A DNA stretch of 49,603 bases from MFZZ01 sp964610165 (lineage in GTDB: Bacteria > Patescibacteriota > Microgenomatia > UBA1406 > GWC2-37-13): contig CAZSUZ010000009.1 of assembly GCA_964610165.1 (NCBI GenBank), positions 1 to 49,603 of the forward strand. Reading direction: 5' to 3'. Positions 48,686-49,603 of the stretch are shown here, one piece after another (the stretch's first letter is position 1; the number at the start of each line of letters is the position of its first letter). The translations under genes and the position numbers were made by a program. The notes below the pieces were generated by a model that worked only from the letters and a program-made list of their open reading frames with translations, was not told the DNA's origin and ran no database searches.

Positions 48686-49603
48686 TTATTGTTTTTCAGG
48701 TAAATTGAAAAAACTTTGTAAATTTTCTGGGCTTAATGTATTAACGTTGAGACCTTCTACTTGACCTTGTGCCTGCTTTTGAAAAGGAGAAGCCGAGGAT
48801 ACTTCGCCACCCGAGTTTGGATCAGTTCCACCTGGAATACCTGTTATAGTGTTACCTGGCGTGGCTGAAGCGCTCCCAGCTCCTTGAGACAAAGCCTGAA
48901 TCATTGCTTGTGGATCTCCACCCGAAGGTGCTCCACCTGGTGCTTCTGGCGTTTTCTCAAAGTACTTTTCTGCATCGGAAAATCCTAGATCGTCCAACCA
49001 TGTAGTAAATAGCTCTTTAAACTTAGGTTTTACTCCTTCTGCTGCCAACATTTGTGTTACATTTGGATTACTTGTAAGAAGAGTAATTGCTGACTGTCTT
49101 GCTGATTTTCTTTCATCATCTGAATTAACAGACATTGATTCAACGTCTACTGAGAAGTCAAACATTCCCTTTAGATCATCTGGCTCAATAATAAGATCTC
49201 CTGAAGCCCCATCATCTGAAACCTTTAATTTTGGAACAATTTTTGGTTCCTCTTCAGTTCCAACATTAACTGGATTCTTATATGTTTCTGTTCTAAAATT
49301 ATCTATATTAAGATTAGATGGATCAGTTTCTCCCTTATTTGATCTCATATTTTCTATTTCTTCATCAATAAACATTTTTGCCGCATCATCTTGTACTTGA
49401 GTCCCATCAAGATTGTCTTTACTAAAGCTATCCATTAAGTCTTTTCCTACTACTCTCATAACAAAATGTTGCTTTGAAGGATCAGAAAATAGAAGACTCT
49501 GATTCATTGTGTGCCATAACATGTATTGTCTTTTAATAGCTTCAGCCAAAAAGATTTGGTTAAAATTATCACGAGCATTACGTTGTAATTGAAGAGCTTT
49601 AAT
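48686..49603 (-). CDS. Portal protein, C-terminal part (continues beyond the window)
   Basis: The frame is open to the right edge, giving 305 residues from IKALQLQRNARDNF to LQSFFNLPEKQ. The segment RNARDNFNQIFLAEAIKRQYMLWHTMNQ followed by HFVMRVVGKDLMDSF matches the helical and wing regions of podovirus portals. An acidic beta region (FDFSVDVESMSVNSDDE) and a Gly/Pro/Ala-rich tail (SPENLQSF) complete it. The gene order portal, scaffold, capsid supports the call. The N-terminus and any terminase lie outside. Confidence 0.75.
   Translation of the reverse strand: MKALQLQRNARDNFNQIFLAEAIKRQYMLWHTMNQSLLFSDPSKQHFVMRVVGKDLMDSFSKDNLDGTQVQDDAAKMFIDEEIENMRSNKGETDPSNLNIDNFRTETYKNPVNVGTEEEPKIVPKLKVSDDGASGDLIIEPDDLKGMFDFSVDVESMSVNSDDERKSARQSAITLLTSNPNVTQMLAAEGVKPKFKELFTTWLDDLGFSDAEKYFEKTPEAPGGAPSGGDPQAMIQALSQGAGSASATPGNTITGIPGGTDPNSGGEVSSASPFQKQAQGQVEGLNVNTLSPENLQSFFNLPEKQ

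Noticed and set aside
1..49603. Alternative genetic code (stop reassignment)
   Set aside because: TAA, TAG and TGA all terminate clear genes at sensible places, and no conserved protein is interrupted by one of them.
1..49603. CRISPR array or diversity-generating retroelement
   Set aside because: No regularly spaced direct repeats were seen, and there is no reverse transcriptase or template-repeat near the adhesin genes.

Overview
The window is a segment of an AT-rich genome of a short-tailed, podovirus-like bacteriophage. The virion genes show this: a portal C-terminus, a scaffold protein, an SU10-type major capsid protein, tail-tube/nozzle proteins resembling T7 gp11/gp12 or P22 gp4/gp10, very large coiled-coil ejection-type proteins, LamG-rich receptor or adhesin proteins, and a holin/amidase lysis pair. 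The standard bacterial code fits every gene, since TAA, TAG and TGA all act as stops. Many genes have good Shine-Dalgarno sites and sigma70-type promoters are recognisable, so the host is a peptidoglycan-containing bacterium and probably not Bacteroidota. The host cannot be named from this sequence.

Layout. (1) Positions 1-9361, plus strand: small hypothetical genes; a LemA / TPM-domain membrane pair followed by an unknown protein and an E1/ThiF-like enzyme; two tiny membrane proteins; a two-gene NAD salvage module (nicotinamide phosphoribosyltransferase and PRPP synthetase); then a recombination/ssDNA module (PD-(D/E)XK nuclease, SSB-like protein, HTH protein, RusA resolvase). (2) Positions 9355-9469: a probable small structured RNA or terminator at the convergent junction. 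(3) Positions 9468-12370, minus: a hypothetical gene, an HD hydrolase, a Zn/HTH protein, and a seven-tRNA array with its own promoter, including an unusual tRNA-Ile(UAU). (4) Positions 12378-21413, minus: holin, amidase, then GH73-like, HExxH-protease and 1625-residue virion proteins that share short N-terminal and linker motifs. (5) Positions 21420-21894, plus: a single CAP-domain moron with its own promoter. (6) Positions 21899-28976, minus: tail proteins. (7) Positions 29090-38222, minus: a glycan island of glycosyltransferases, a methyltransferase, an epimerase and small coupled genes. (8) Positions 38295-44604, minus: adhesins and a glycoside-hydrolase-like tail protein. (9) Positions 44742-49603, minus: the head genes, in which the capsid gene is interrupted after its 13th base by a group I intron carrying a LAGLIDADG endonuclease.

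Two features stand out. The first is the capsid-gene intron, whose splice sites, P1, P3-P7 core signatures, P8 and P9 can be read directly. The second is a family of intergenic cassettes. A TTGACA-N9-TTAGT element, often overlapping the stop codon of the gene before, is followed by a small hairpin and then a terminator-like hairpin with a U-tract just before the next start codon. The promoter-like element occurs ten times and the full cassette seven times. It separates the late transcription units and looks like an undescribed leader or attenuation device of this phage.
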